Assembly: GCA_934183255.1 (NCBI GenBank) | Contig: CAKPSD010000001.1 | Span: forward strand, 62,001 to 126,000 | Source of the DNA: an uncultured Bacilli bacterium | GTDB lineage: Bacteria > Bacillota_I > Bacilli_A > RFN20 > DUOF01 | Length of the DNA stretch: 64,000 bases | Direction of reading: 5' to 3' | In this document: piece by piece, positions 7,545 through 15,480 of the stretch | Numbering within the stretch: position 1 is the stretch's first letter | How the letters are laid out: each line of letters opens with the position of its first letter | Notes under the pieces: model-generated | Seen by the model: the letters and a program-made list of their open reading frames with translations, nothing else | What the model was told of the DNA's origin: nothing | Database searches by the model: none | Made by a program: the position numbers and the translations under genes

Positions 7545-8507
7545 ATGGTTAGTAAAGAAGAATTTAGAGAGTATGCTAAAATAGTTACAAATGAGAATTC
7601 TAAAGAAATAAAGCATGATTTAAGAAAACCTATTATTAATAAAATTAAATATATAATATATGTTTTGTTTATTCTTCTTGTGATAAGAGTGTTTGTATTT
7701 TCTGATATTGAAAGTAAAGCTTATTTATTCTTTTATATTGCTATAATAGTGTTAGTAGTATCATTTTCAATTTATGAAACTATTCAAAAAAAGATAAAAA
7801 ATAATAAATATACTAAAAATTATAAAAATGAAATAATTAAATATTTATTAAATGATTATAAATATATATATAGTAGTAAACATTACATTAGAAATGCTGA
7901 ATATGAATATAGCCCTATGTATAAGCGTTATGATAATTATACTGGTGAAGATTATTTATCTGTAAATATTAAAAATAAAAACAACGAACCATCTAAGTGC
8001 TTTTTATACATTAGTGATATATATACTAATAGAGAAATAAAAGATGATCATGGCAATGTTAATTATATAGATGTTTTTAATGGTACATTTGGGTATGTAG
8101 ATTTTAATGCTAATTTTAAAGTATCTTTATATCTTAATTGCCCTATAAAACAAAAAAAAGATAATTTGGTTAAACTAGAAAATTTAGAATTTAATGATAA
8201 ATTTAAAATTTATTGTAGGGATCAAGTTGAAGCTAGATACATATTGACACCAAATATTATGGAAAATATATTAGATTTAAATGAATTAGTAAGTAATCAA
8301 TGTAAATCTAAAAATAAATCTAATATATCTTTAGCTTTAGTAGAAAATAGAATGTATTTTGCTTTTAGTGGTGGCTTTAAACTATTTGATTTAAAAAGAG
8401 AAAAACCTGAAACAGGTGAAATTTTTGATAATTTTTATGATGATATCAATATCATTTTGAAGATGATAGAAGAAATTAAAAATAATGATAAGATATTTAA
8501 AATTTAG
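7545..8507 (+). CDS. DUF3137-type membrane protein, copy 1
   Basis: This 320-residue protein has two adjacent transmembrane helices (about residues 30-75) and a soluble C-terminal domain with DVFNGTFGYVDFN, YCRDQVEARYILTP and NRMYFAFSGGFKLF, matching the DUF3137 pattern known beside LemA. No function is established. It starts five bases after lemA and is probably translationally coupled. It is a tandem paralogue of the next gene. Confidence 0.8.
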   Translation: MVSKEEFREYAKIVTNENSKEIKHDLRKPIINKIKYIIYVLFILLVIRVFVFSDIESKAYLFFYIAIIVLVVSFSIYETIQKKIKNNKYTKNYKNEIIKYLLNDYKYIYSSKHYIRNAEYEYSPMYKRYDNYTGEDYLSVNIKNKNNEPSKCFLYISDIYTNREIKDDHGNVNYIDVFNGTFGYVDFNANFKVSLYLNCPIKQKKDNLVKLENLEFNDKFKIYCRDQVEARYILTPNIMENILDLNELVSNQCKSKNKSNISLALVENRMYFAFSGGFKLFDLKREKPETGEIFDNFYDDINIILKMIEEIKNNDKIFKI

Positions 8508-8523
8508 AAAGGTAGTGTAATAA

Positions 8524-9525
8524 ATGATAAGTAAAGATGAATTTAGAAATTATGTTAAAACAATTGTGCAGAGTGATGAGCCTTCTTCTAAAAAAAGTGA
8601 AAGTACAAAAATTGCATCTAAACCAATTCTAGCTTTTTCTATTATTATTGTAATTGTAGGTATTATTTTAGTTTTTGGAGTAAATGCATATATTGGAGCA
8701 ATAGTTATTTTTCTTCCATTTGTAATATTTTTAATAGCTATATTTGTTACTGCTTTGAGATGTGGTAGTATAAAATTTAAAGCATCTGTGTTTTATAATA
8801 ATGAAGAACGTAAAAGTGATGTTGTTAATCATTTATTAAAGGGATATGACTATTCATATGATAAAGATGGTGGCATAGATATAAGTGAATATAAGAAAAG
8901 TCCTATGTATTTTAGTTTTGAAAAATATGAAACAGAAGATTATTTGAGAATAAATGTTTCTAATGATTCAACTCATAAGTCTGATTGTTGGTTAAATATA
9001 TGTGATCTTCGTACATATGATGAAGTTAGAGAAGAAAAAAATGATTCATTTGGATTTGATAATGATTATGAGATAAGAGAAGTAGATGCCTTTAATGGTA
9101 GTTTTGGATATATTCAGTTTAATGAAAGTTTTAAAGCTAATTTATATATAAATTGTCCTTCTAGCTCGTTTAAAGGGAAAACTGAATATGTTAAATTAGA
9201 GAATATCAATTTTAATAAAAAGTTTTGGGTTTATAGTACTGATCAAGTTGAGGTTAGATATATACTTAATCCAAGAACAATGGAACTTATAGATGAACTA
9301 AATAACAAAGTAAATGGAGGAGTAACTAGAGTTAGAGGAGTTATTTCTATAGCATTAGTAGGAAATAGAATGTATTTTACTTTTGGTGGTGGTTTTAAGT
9401 TGTTTGAACTTAATAAACGTTATCATGATCCTAGTGAAATATTTGATAACTTTTATGATGATATGGAAATTATTTTAAACTTAGTAAAAGAAATACAAAT
9501 GAATAATAAAATATTCAAAATATAA
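8524..9525 (+). CDS. DUF3137-type membrane protein, copy 2
   Basis: This 333-residue paralogue of the preceding gene has the same order: a short N-terminus beginning ISKDEFRNYVK, two transmembrane helices at about residues 33-80, and a soluble domain with DAFNGSFGYIQFN, YSTDQVEVRYILNP and NRMYFTFGGGFKLF. It carries an extra acidic insertion (about residues 160-185). The Shine-Dalgarno is GAAAGGTAG. The two copies have clearly diverged, so the duplication is not recent. Role unknown, presumably with LemA. Confidence 0.8.
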   Translation: MISKDEFRNYVKTIVQSDEPSSKKSESTKIASKPILAFSIIIVIVGIILVFGVNAYIGAIVIFLPFVIFLIAIFVTALRCGSIKFKASVFYNNEERKSDVVNHLLKGYDYSYDKDGGIDISEYKKSPMYFSFEKYETEDYLRINVSNDSTHKSDCWLNICDLRTYDEVREEKNDSFGFDNDYEIREVDAFNGSFGYIQFNESFKANLYINCPSSSFKGKTEYVKLENINFNKKFWVYSTDQVEVRYILNPRTMELIDELNNKVNGGVTRVRGVISIALVGNRMYFTFGGGFKLFELNKRYHDPSEIFDNFYDDMEIILNLVKEIQMNNKIFKI

Positions 9526-9586
9526 TTAATTGACTTATTTGATAGATATTGCTAAGATTAGTGAGTGTAAAGAAAAGGGGCATATT

Positions 9587-11350
9587 ATGTTAGATTTAAA
9601 AGAGAAATATTTAAAGTTTTTTGAAAGTAAGGGACATGTAGTTATTCCATCTGCTTCTGTTATACCTGAGAATGATCCTACTTGTCTTTTTAATACAGCG
9701 GGTATGCAACCTTTAATTCCATATTTAAAGGGAGAAAAACATCCATTAGGAACAAGACTTACAGATGTTCAAAAGTGTGTTAGAACTAATGATTTGGATT
9801 CAGTTGGAGATAGCTATCACCATACATTTTTTGAAATGTTAGGAAACTGGTCTTTGGGTGATTATTTTAAGAAAGAATCTATTAGTTGGAGTTTTGAATT
9901 TTTAACTAAAGTTTTAAATATACCCGTTAGTAAATTAGCAGTTACTGTGTTTAGAGGTAATGATATAGTAGGAAAAGATGAAGAAAGTGCTTCTATTTGG
10001 AAAAGTTTAGGTGTTAGTGAAGATAGAATTGCTTATTTAAGTGAAGAAGACAACTGGTGGCCTAATATGGAAATGCTTGGGCCATGTGGACCCGATACTG
10101 AAATTTTCTATTATAGAAGTGATGAAGAGGCTCCAAAAGTGTTTGACCCAAATGATAAAAAATGGGTAGAAATTTGGAACAATGTTTTTATGCAATATAA
10201 TCATGAAGAAGGAGACAAGTTTGTTCCTTTAAAGCACAAAAATGTTGATACTGGTATGGGAGTAGAAAGAACTACTGCAATACTTGAAAATGTTGATGAT
10301 AACTATTTAACTTCAATATTTAAAGATGTTATTGAAAAGATTGAAGAATTGTCTCATTTATCATATAAAGATGATAAAAATAAAGCAAGTATGAGAATAA
10401 TTGCAGATCACTTAAGAAGTGCTGTTATTATATGTGGTGATGATGCAGGAATTAGACCTTCTAATACTGATCAGGGATATATTGTTAGAAGATTAATTAG
10501 AAGAGCTATTAGGCATGCTAGAAAATTAAATATTGATATTAATAGTGATTTTGTTACTGTAATTGCTAAGATGTATATTGATAAATATAAAAATACATAT
10601 AAAGAATTAGAGAGAAATGAAAAATTAATATTAGAAGAACTAAATACTGAAAAAAATAAATTTGCTAGAACTCTTGAAACTGGATTAAAGGAATTCGATA
10701 AGATAGTTTCTAGGTTAAATGGTAATGAAATAGACGCTACTAATGCATTTAAATTATATGATACATATGGTTTCCCTATTGAGTTAACTATTGAACTTGC
10801 TAATGAGCAAGGAATAAAAGTAGATGAAGAAGGATTTAGAGCTAAGTTTAAAGAACATCAAGAAAAATCTAGAGCAGGAGCAGCTGGCAAATTTAAAGGT
10901 GGTTTAGCATCAACTGGAGATACTGAAACTAAGTATCATACTGCTACTCACTTATTAAATGCAGCTTTAAAAGTTGTATTAGGTGATCATGTGCATCAAA
11001 AAGGAAGTAATATTACTGCTGAAAGAATGCGTTTTGATTTTTCTCATGATTCTAAGATGACTCCTGAACAAATTAAAGAAGCAGAAGATTTAGTAAATAA
11101 ATATATTAGTGAAGGAATTAATGTAGAAAGACTTGAAATGAGTAAAGAAGATGCTTTGAAAACAGGGGCTGAAGCTATGTTTATAGAAAAATATGGCGAT
11201 GTTGTTACTGTTTATAAAATTGGCGATGTTTCTATTGAATTATGCGGTGGACCTCATGTTAGTAACACTAAAGAATTAGGACATTTCAAAATTATTAAAG
11301 AAGAAGCAAGCAGTGCTGGTGTTAGAAGAATAAAGGCTATTTTAGAATAG
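9587..11350 (+). CDS. alaS: Alanine--tRNA ligase lacking the C-Ala domain
   Basis: The class II synthetase for tRNA-Ala. The start is ATG 9587 with Shine-Dalgarno AAAAGGGG; an upstream in-frame ATG at 9530 has none. The catalytic part (FFESKGHVVIPSASVIP, FFEMLGNWSLGDYF, NVDTGMGVERT) is followed by the tRNA-binding helices and the editing domain with HTATH and CGGPH metal-binding motifs. The protein ends at residue 587 with SAGVRRIKAILE. The linker and C-Ala domain, which take the usual enzyme to about 870 residues and aid dimerisation and tRNA elbow contact, are missing, and a terminator follows at once. This is a natural short form rather than a frameshift as far as can be seen. Confidence 0.96.
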   Translation: MLDLKEKYLKFFESKGHVVIPSASVIPENDPTCLFNTAGMQPLIPYLKGEKHPLGTRLTDVQKCVRTNDLDSVGDSYHHTFFEMLGNWSLGDYFKKESISWSFEFLTKVLNIPVSKLAVTVFRGNDIVGKDEESASIWKSLGVSEDRIAYLSEEDNWWPNMEMLGPCGPDTEIFYYRSDEEAPKVFDPNDKKWVEIWNNVFMQYNHEEGDKFVPLKHKNVDTGMGVERTTAILENVDDNYLTSIFKDVIEKIEELSHLSYKDDKNKASMRIIADHLRSAVIICGDDAGIRPSNTDQGYIVRRLIRRAIRHARKLNIDINSDFVTVIAKMYIDKYKNTYKELERNEKLILEELNTEKNKFARTLETGLKEFDKIVSRLNGNEIDATNAFKLYDTYGFPIELTIELANEQGIKVDEEGFRAKFKEHQEKSRAGAAGKFKGGLASTGDTETKYHTATHLLNAALKVVLGDHVHQKGSNITAERMRFDFSHDSKMTPEQIKEAEDLVNKYISEGINVERLEMSKEDALKTGAEAMFIEKYGDVVTVYKIGDVSIELCGGPHVSNTKELGHFKIIKEEASSAGVRRIKAILE

Positions 11351-11360
11351 TCTTTTTTTT
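11334..11360 (+). terminator. Terminator overlapping the end of alaS
   Basis: AGGCTATT and AATAGTCT (one G-T pair) form an 8-bp stem followed by T8. The stem includes the last codons of alaS. Confidence 0.8.
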
Positions 11361-11445
11361 ATCTGTAAAAAAATAAAAAAGTGTTCTAAAACTTATTTCC
11401 TTTTAATATACATTAAGTAGAAATGTAAGAGGAGGAAAAAGTTAT

Positions 11446-11946
11446 ATGAAAAATCGTCGTTTAATCTCATTTTTATCTTTATTTAGTTTGGTGTTAGTTT
11501 TATCTATTTATTATGTGCTTGTACCTGTTAGCAATACTACTTTAAATGATAATGGTATAAATGCAGATGGAGATTCTTTAGTAAGTGTCACAGATGGAGA
11601 AGATGCATATTTTGAAAATTTAGAATTAGCAAAGGTAAGTAAATTTAATGATGATATAGATGAACTTAATCACATTGTTGCTTCTAGTAGTTCTACAATG
11701 AATCAAAAAATAGAAGCACTTGAAATGATTGCACATAGAAATAAAATGAGCAAAGATGAAGCAGCATTAAAACAAGCTATTAAAGAAGCAGGATATAGTA
11801 ATGCCTATGTGGAATATGAAGATAATATGGTTAATATTCTTGTTTCTAAAAAAGAAGCAACTAAAGGTGATGCTGTTACAATTATTAAGTTAGCATATGA
11901 AAAATTAGGCAATTCATATATTCCAAGTGTATCATTTAAAGCATAA
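11446..11946 (+). CDS. spoIIIAH: SpoIIIAH-like protein (forespore-mother cell channel component family)
   Basis: The 166-residue protein has an N-terminal transmembrane anchor (residues 5-26, RRLISFLSLFSLVLVLSIYY), a charged linker, then a compact domain with MNQKIEALEMIAHRNKMSKDEAALKQAI and VNILVSKKEATKGDAVTII. This matches the SpoIIIAH family, which in Bacillus meets SpoIIQ between mother cell and forespore. The other spoIIIA genes (AA-AG) are not next to it here, but the following Asp23, nusB, xseA, xseB and dxs genes keep the Bacillus order. Shine-Dalgarno AGGAGGA is strong. Confidence 0.75.
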   Translation: MKNRRLISFLSLFSLVLVLSIYYVLVPVSNTTLNDNGINADGDSLVSVTDGEDAYFENLELAKVSKFNDDIDELNHIVASSSSTMNQKIEALEMIAHRNKMSKDEAALKQAIKEAGYSNAYVEYEDNMVNILVSKKEATKGDAVTIIKLAYEKLGNSYIPSVSFKA

Positions 11947-12005
11947 ATAATTGAAAAAAGGGATAAATAGTTTTATAATGATAATATGAAATGAGGGGGA
12001 CTTTT

Positions 12006-12317
12006 ATGAGCCAAGCAGTTTATCATTATATTAAAAACTATTCTAATTTTGGGAAAATTGGAATTTCTTATACAGCAATTAGCGATATGATTAAAGAAAC
12101 TTTAAAGGATACTGAAAATATTTCTATCACTAAGCTTAATTGTGAAACTAAGGAAAATACATTTATTGCTAATTTATCTATTAAGGTAAATTATGGCACT
12201 AATGTAAATGAAGTAACTAATGTTATTCAAGAAAAAGTAGAGGGCGCATTAGCTAATATGTGCGAAATTGGAAACCCTAAAATTAACGTTAAAATTGATG
12301 GTATTATAGTGAAATAA
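12006..12317 (+). CDS. Asp23/Gls24 family protein (YqhY-like)
   Basis: The 103-residue protein shows the Asp23 pattern: YHYIKNYSNFGKIGISYTAISDMI, an alternating beta segment ENTFIANLSIKVNYG, and VTNVIQEKVEGAL. Such proteins are cytoplasmic or membrane-peripheral and linked to envelope stress or lipid synthesis. YqhY lies at this place in Bacillus, between spoIIIAH and nusB. The start is ATG 12006; the ATG at 11991 overlaps the Shine-Dalgarno GAGGGG. Confidence 0.85.
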   Translation: MSQAVYHYIKNYSNFGKIGISYTAISDMIKETLKDTENISITKLNCETKENTFIANLSIKVNYGTNVNEVTNVIQEKVEGALANMCEIGNPKINVKIDGIIVK

Positions 12318-12337
12318 ACTCTTTTAAGAGTTTTTTT
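12316..12337 (+). terminator. Terminator after the Asp23 gene
   Basis: AAACTCTT / AAGAGTTT stem with a very short loop and a T-run immediately after the stop codon. Confidence 0.65.
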
Positions 12338-12358
12338 CTTATTTAAAGGAGAATGTTT

Positions 12359-13426
12359 ATGATAGAGAGAGTAAAAAAGCTTAGAAAATTTATGAAAAAA
12401 GAAGAAGTAGAAGCAATGCTAATTAGTAATTTTAGTAATATCTTTTATTATTCTAATTTTACTAGTGAAGATGCTTTACTATTAATCACTAATAATAGTT
12501 GCTATTTGTTTACTGATAGTAGATATACTGTTCAAGCTAGCAATGAATGTAGTGATTTTAATGTTATAACTATTACTAGAAGCTATAGTGAAAGTATTAA
12601 AGAAATTTTAGTTAAAGAAGGAATTCGCTCTATTGGATTTGAAGAAAATCTAGAATATAATCGTTATAAAAGATTTGATGATGTTTTTGAATGCGAATTT
12701 AAACCTTTGAATATTGAAAGCATTAAAGTTATTAAAGATGAAGATGAAATAGAAAAAATTAGAAAAGCATGTAGAATTGCAGATAAATGTTATAAGCATA
12801 TTTTAGGTTTTATAAAAGTAGGTATGAAAGAAATTGAAATAAGAAATGAAATGCTTAGATATATGTTAGAGCAAGGTGCTAGTAAAGAATCATTTGATAT
12901 AATTGTTGCTAGTGGTAAAAGAGGAGCAATGCCACATGGTATAGCTAGTAGTAAAAAAATTAAAAATGGAGATTTTGTTACTTTAGATTTTGGATGCGTT
13001 AGTGATTTTTATTGTAGTGATATTACTAGAAGTTTTGTGATGGGTGAACCAAGCAGGGATATGCTAGAAATATATGAGATAGTAAAAGAGGCTCAACAAA
13101 AAGGATTAGATGTTGTAAAGTCTGGGATAAAAGCAAAAGATGTTGATTTTGCTTGCCGTAATTATATAGAAAAGATGGGATATGGAGATTACTTTACTCA
13201 TAGTACTGGTCATGGGCTTGGAATTTTAGTTCATGATAGTTTGGCAATAAGTCCAAGAAGCGAAACTGTGTTAAAAGAAGGTATGGTATTTACTGTAGAA
13301 CCAGGAATTTATATTGAAGGACTTGGTGGAATTAGAATTGAAGATGATGTAGTAGTTACAGAATCTGGATGTGAAGTTTTAACTAAATCTACTAAAAAGT
13401 TAATTAAAATTAAAGATAATAAATAA
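12359..13426 (+). CDS. Xaa-Pro aminopeptidase/dipeptidase, M24 family
   Basis: The 355-residue protein has a creatinase N-terminal domain (residues 1-125) and a pita-bread catalytic domain with all five metal ligands: LDFGC, SDITRSF, THSTGHGLGI, VEPGIY and IRIEDDVV. It removes residues preceding proline from short peptides in the cytoplasm and corresponds to Bacillus YqhT, encoded near the spoIIIA operon. The start is ATG 12359, seven bases after Shine-Dalgarno AAAGGAG; the ATG at 12353 is too close to it. Confidence 0.93.
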   Translation: MIERVKKLRKFMKKEEVEAMLISNFSNIFYYSNFTSEDALLLITNNSCYLFTDSRYTVQASNECSDFNVITITRSYSESIKEILVKEGIRSIGFEENLEYNRYKRFDDVFECEFKPLNIESIKVIKDEDEIEKIRKACRIADKCYKHILGFIKVGMKEIEIRNEMLRYMLEQGASKESFDIIVASGKRGAMPHGIASSKKIKNGDFVTLDFGCVSDFYCSDITRSFVMGEPSRDMLEIYEIVKEAQQKGLDVVKSGIKAKDVDFACRNYIEKMGYGDYFTHSTGHGLGILVHDSLAISPRSETVLKEGMVFTVEPGIYIEGLGGIRIEDDVVVTESGCEVLTKSTKKLIKIKDNK

Positions 13427-13449
13427 AAGCTATCAAAACATAGCTTTTT
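13425..13449 (+). terminator. Terminator after the M24 peptidase gene
   Basis: AAAAGCTAT / ATAGCTTTT with a CAAAAC loop and a following T-run. The remaining bases before nusB are A/T-rich and show nothing else. Confidence 0.85.
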
Positions 13450-13585
13450 TTATTATTTATATTATTTATAATAAATTTTTACTTAAATATTATAGAAGAA
13501 AAAATAAAAATAATTTAATCTAGTAAAATAACATTTTAAAATTATAAAATCTATGTTAAAATTAGTAAGAAATGGGGTATTAGCT

Positions 13586-13990
13586 GTGGCTTATTCACGT
13601 AATAAATTACAAGAACTTACTATGTTTTGTATATATCAATATTTATTTTATTATAGCAGTGAAGATAAACCTTCAATTAGTGAAATAATTGAAAGTGTTT
13701 TTGATTGTGATGTTAAAAATTGTGATCCTTTTGTTAAAAAATTATTTAAAGATTCTATTAAGTATGCTGATAGTAGTATCAAAGATATTTCAATGTGCTT
13801 AAATGAATGGTCTTTTGATCGTTTGAATTTACTTGAACAAGCTATTTTACTTAGTGCTTATACTCAATTTAAATATATGGAACAACCTAAACAAGTTGTT
13901 ATTAATGTAGCAGTTGAATTAGCTAAGAAATATTGTGATGATTCTTCATATAAATTTATTAATGGAGTTTTAGATAACTGCTTATGTTAA
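13586..13990 (+). CDS. nusB: Transcription antitermination factor NusB
   Basis: The 134-residue all-helical protein reads AYSRNKLQELTMFCIYQY at the start and ends with EQPKQVVINVAVELAKKYCDDSSYKFINGVLD, the typical NusB finish. It binds boxA RNA with NusE in rRNA antitermination. The GTG at 13586 is preceded by TGGGG and gives the usual family N-terminus; ATG 13553 would add 11 residues but has no Shine-Dalgarno. It overlaps xseA by 7 bp, so the two are coupled. Confidence 0.9.
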   Translation: MAYSRNKLQELTMFCIYQYLFYYSSEDKPSISEIIESVFDCDVKNCDPFVKKLFKDSIKYADSSIKDISMCLNEWSFDRLNLLEQAILLSAYTQFKYMEQPKQVVINVAVELAKKYCDDSSYKFINGVLDNCLC

Positions 13991-15258
13991 ACTCTAATAT
14001 TTCAATTATTAGTGTTAGTCAATTAAACACATATTTGAAAGGTATTATCGATGAAAATGAAGTGTTTAGTAATCTTTTAGTAAAGGGTGAAATATCAAAT
14101 CTCAAATATCATCCAAGTGGACATATTTACTTTTCGTTAAAAGATAATGAAAGTGTTATTAAATGTGTTATGTTTAATTCTTACACTAATAATTTAAATT
14201 TTAAATTAAATGAAGGAGATAAGATTATTGTAAGTGGTACACTTAGTGTATACTTACAGGGTGGAACTTATCAAATATATGTTAAAAATATTGAAAAAGA
14301 TGGTATTGGAAATTTATATTTAGAATATGAAAGACTAAAAAAGAAACTAGAAAATGAAGGAATATTTTCTATGTATCATAAAAAAGAGTTGCCTAAATAT
14401 CCTTTTAGAATAGGTGTTGCTACTTCTAGTAGTGGAGCAGCTTTAAGAGATATAGTTTCTATTATCAAAAGAAGATGGCCATTAGCAAGTATTGTTGTTT
14501 TCCCATGTCTTGTCCAAGGAAATGATGCTGATAAAAGTATAATTGAAGCTTTAGAAAATTCTAAAAAAACTAATGTTGAAGTTATGATAGTTGGAAGAGG
14601 TGGAGGATCTATTGAGGACTTATGGTGTTTCAATAGCGAGAAATTAGCTTATTATATATATGATTATCCTATTCCTATTATTAGTGCGGTAGGGCATGAA
14701 ACAGATTTTACAATATGCGATTTTGTATGTGATAAAAGGGCACCAACTCCTAGTGCAGCAGCAGAATTAGCTACACCAAATATTGAAAATGTTATTAGTG
14801 ATTTAGATAAGTGCAAATTAGATCTTAATAAATTTATTACTAATATTATAAATAACAATAAAATGCTTATTAGTAATCTTAGTATGTCATTTAATAAAGA
14901 AAGCTTATTTAATTTAATAAATAATAAAAAAGACAATATTAAAAATCAGTTGCTTATTATGAATAATTATGCATCTAATTTATACAAAGATAACTTATTA
15001 ATTATTAATAAAGAAGTTAATGATTTAAAAAATGCTTTTAATGCTAATTTAGATAAAGATAAACATGAGCTAATGAATACTATTAGTGTATTAGATAATA
15101 TATCACCTCTTAAAGTATTACTTAGGGGTTATAGTGTGGTTAAAAATAGTGAAAAGACTATTAATAGTGTGAAGGATATTAATGTTAGTGATGTTATTCA
15201 AGTTAGAGTTAGCGATGGTAAATTTTATGCTAGTGTTACTAAAAAGGAGGAAAAATAA
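13984..15258 (+). CDS. xseA: Exodeoxyribonuclease VII large subunit
   Basis: The 424-residue protein has the N-terminal OB fold (VSQLNTYLKGIIDEN, NLKYHPSGHIYFSLKD), the catalytic core with GVATSSSGAALRDI, GRGGGSIEDLWCFN and GHETDFTICDFVCDKRAPTP, and a long coiled-coil region before the C-terminal segment PLKVLLRGYSVV. With XseB it degrades single-stranded DNA. It overlaps nusB and lies one base before xseB, as in Bacillus. Confidence 0.97.
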   Translation: MLNSNISIISVSQLNTYLKGIIDENEVFSNLLVKGEISNLKYHPSGHIYFSLKDNESVIKCVMFNSYTNNLNFKLNEGDKIIVSGTLSVYLQGGTYQIYVKNIEKDGIGNLYLEYERLKKKLENEGIFSMYHKKELPKYPFRIGVATSSSGAALRDIVSIIKRRWPLASIVVFPCLVQGNDADKSIIEALENSKKTNVEVMIVGRGGGSIEDLWCFNSEKLAYYIYDYPIPIISAVGHETDFTICDFVCDKRAPTPSAAAELATPNIENVISDLDKCKLDLNKFITNIINNNKMLISNLSMSFNKESLFNLINNKKDNIKNQLLIMNNYASNLYKDNLLIINKEVNDLKNAFNANLDKDKHELMNTISVLDNISPLKVLLRGYSVVKNSEKTINSVKDINVSDVIQVRVSDGKFYASVTKKEEK

Positions 15259-15259
15259 G

Positions 15260-15466
15260 ATGGAAGAAAAAAGTTTTGAAGAAAATTTAGAGAGATTAAA
15301 AGAATTAGTAAGAGAATTACAAAGTGGTGAATTGTCACTTGATGATTCTATTAAGGTTTTTGAAGAAGGAATAAAGCTTAGTAAAATATTAGAAGATAAA
15401 TTAAAAAATATTGAAGCTCAAGCAGTTAAATTATTTGAAAATAATGAATTAAAAGATTTTGAATAA
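15260..15466 (+). CDS. xseB: Exodeoxyribonuclease VII small subunit
   Basis: The 68-residue acidic helical protein has the family pattern FEENLERLKELVRELQSGEL, LDDSIKVFEEGIKLSK and a C-terminal EAQAVKLFEN. Several copies bind the XseA coiled coil. The start ATG 15260 follows AAGGAGG, which lies inside the end of xseA, giving tight coupling. Confidence 0.96.
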   Translation: MEEKSFEENLERLKELVRELQSGELSLDDSIKVFEEGIKLSKILEDKLKNIEAQAVKLFENNELKDFE

Positions 15467-15480
15467 GTAAGGTGATAACA

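Noticed and set aside
11386..11414. Sigma-E-like -10 box (TATACATT) upstream of spoIIIAH
   Set aside because: The -10 matches seven of eight positions, but no matching -35 box lies at the required distance, so I did not list it as a promoter.
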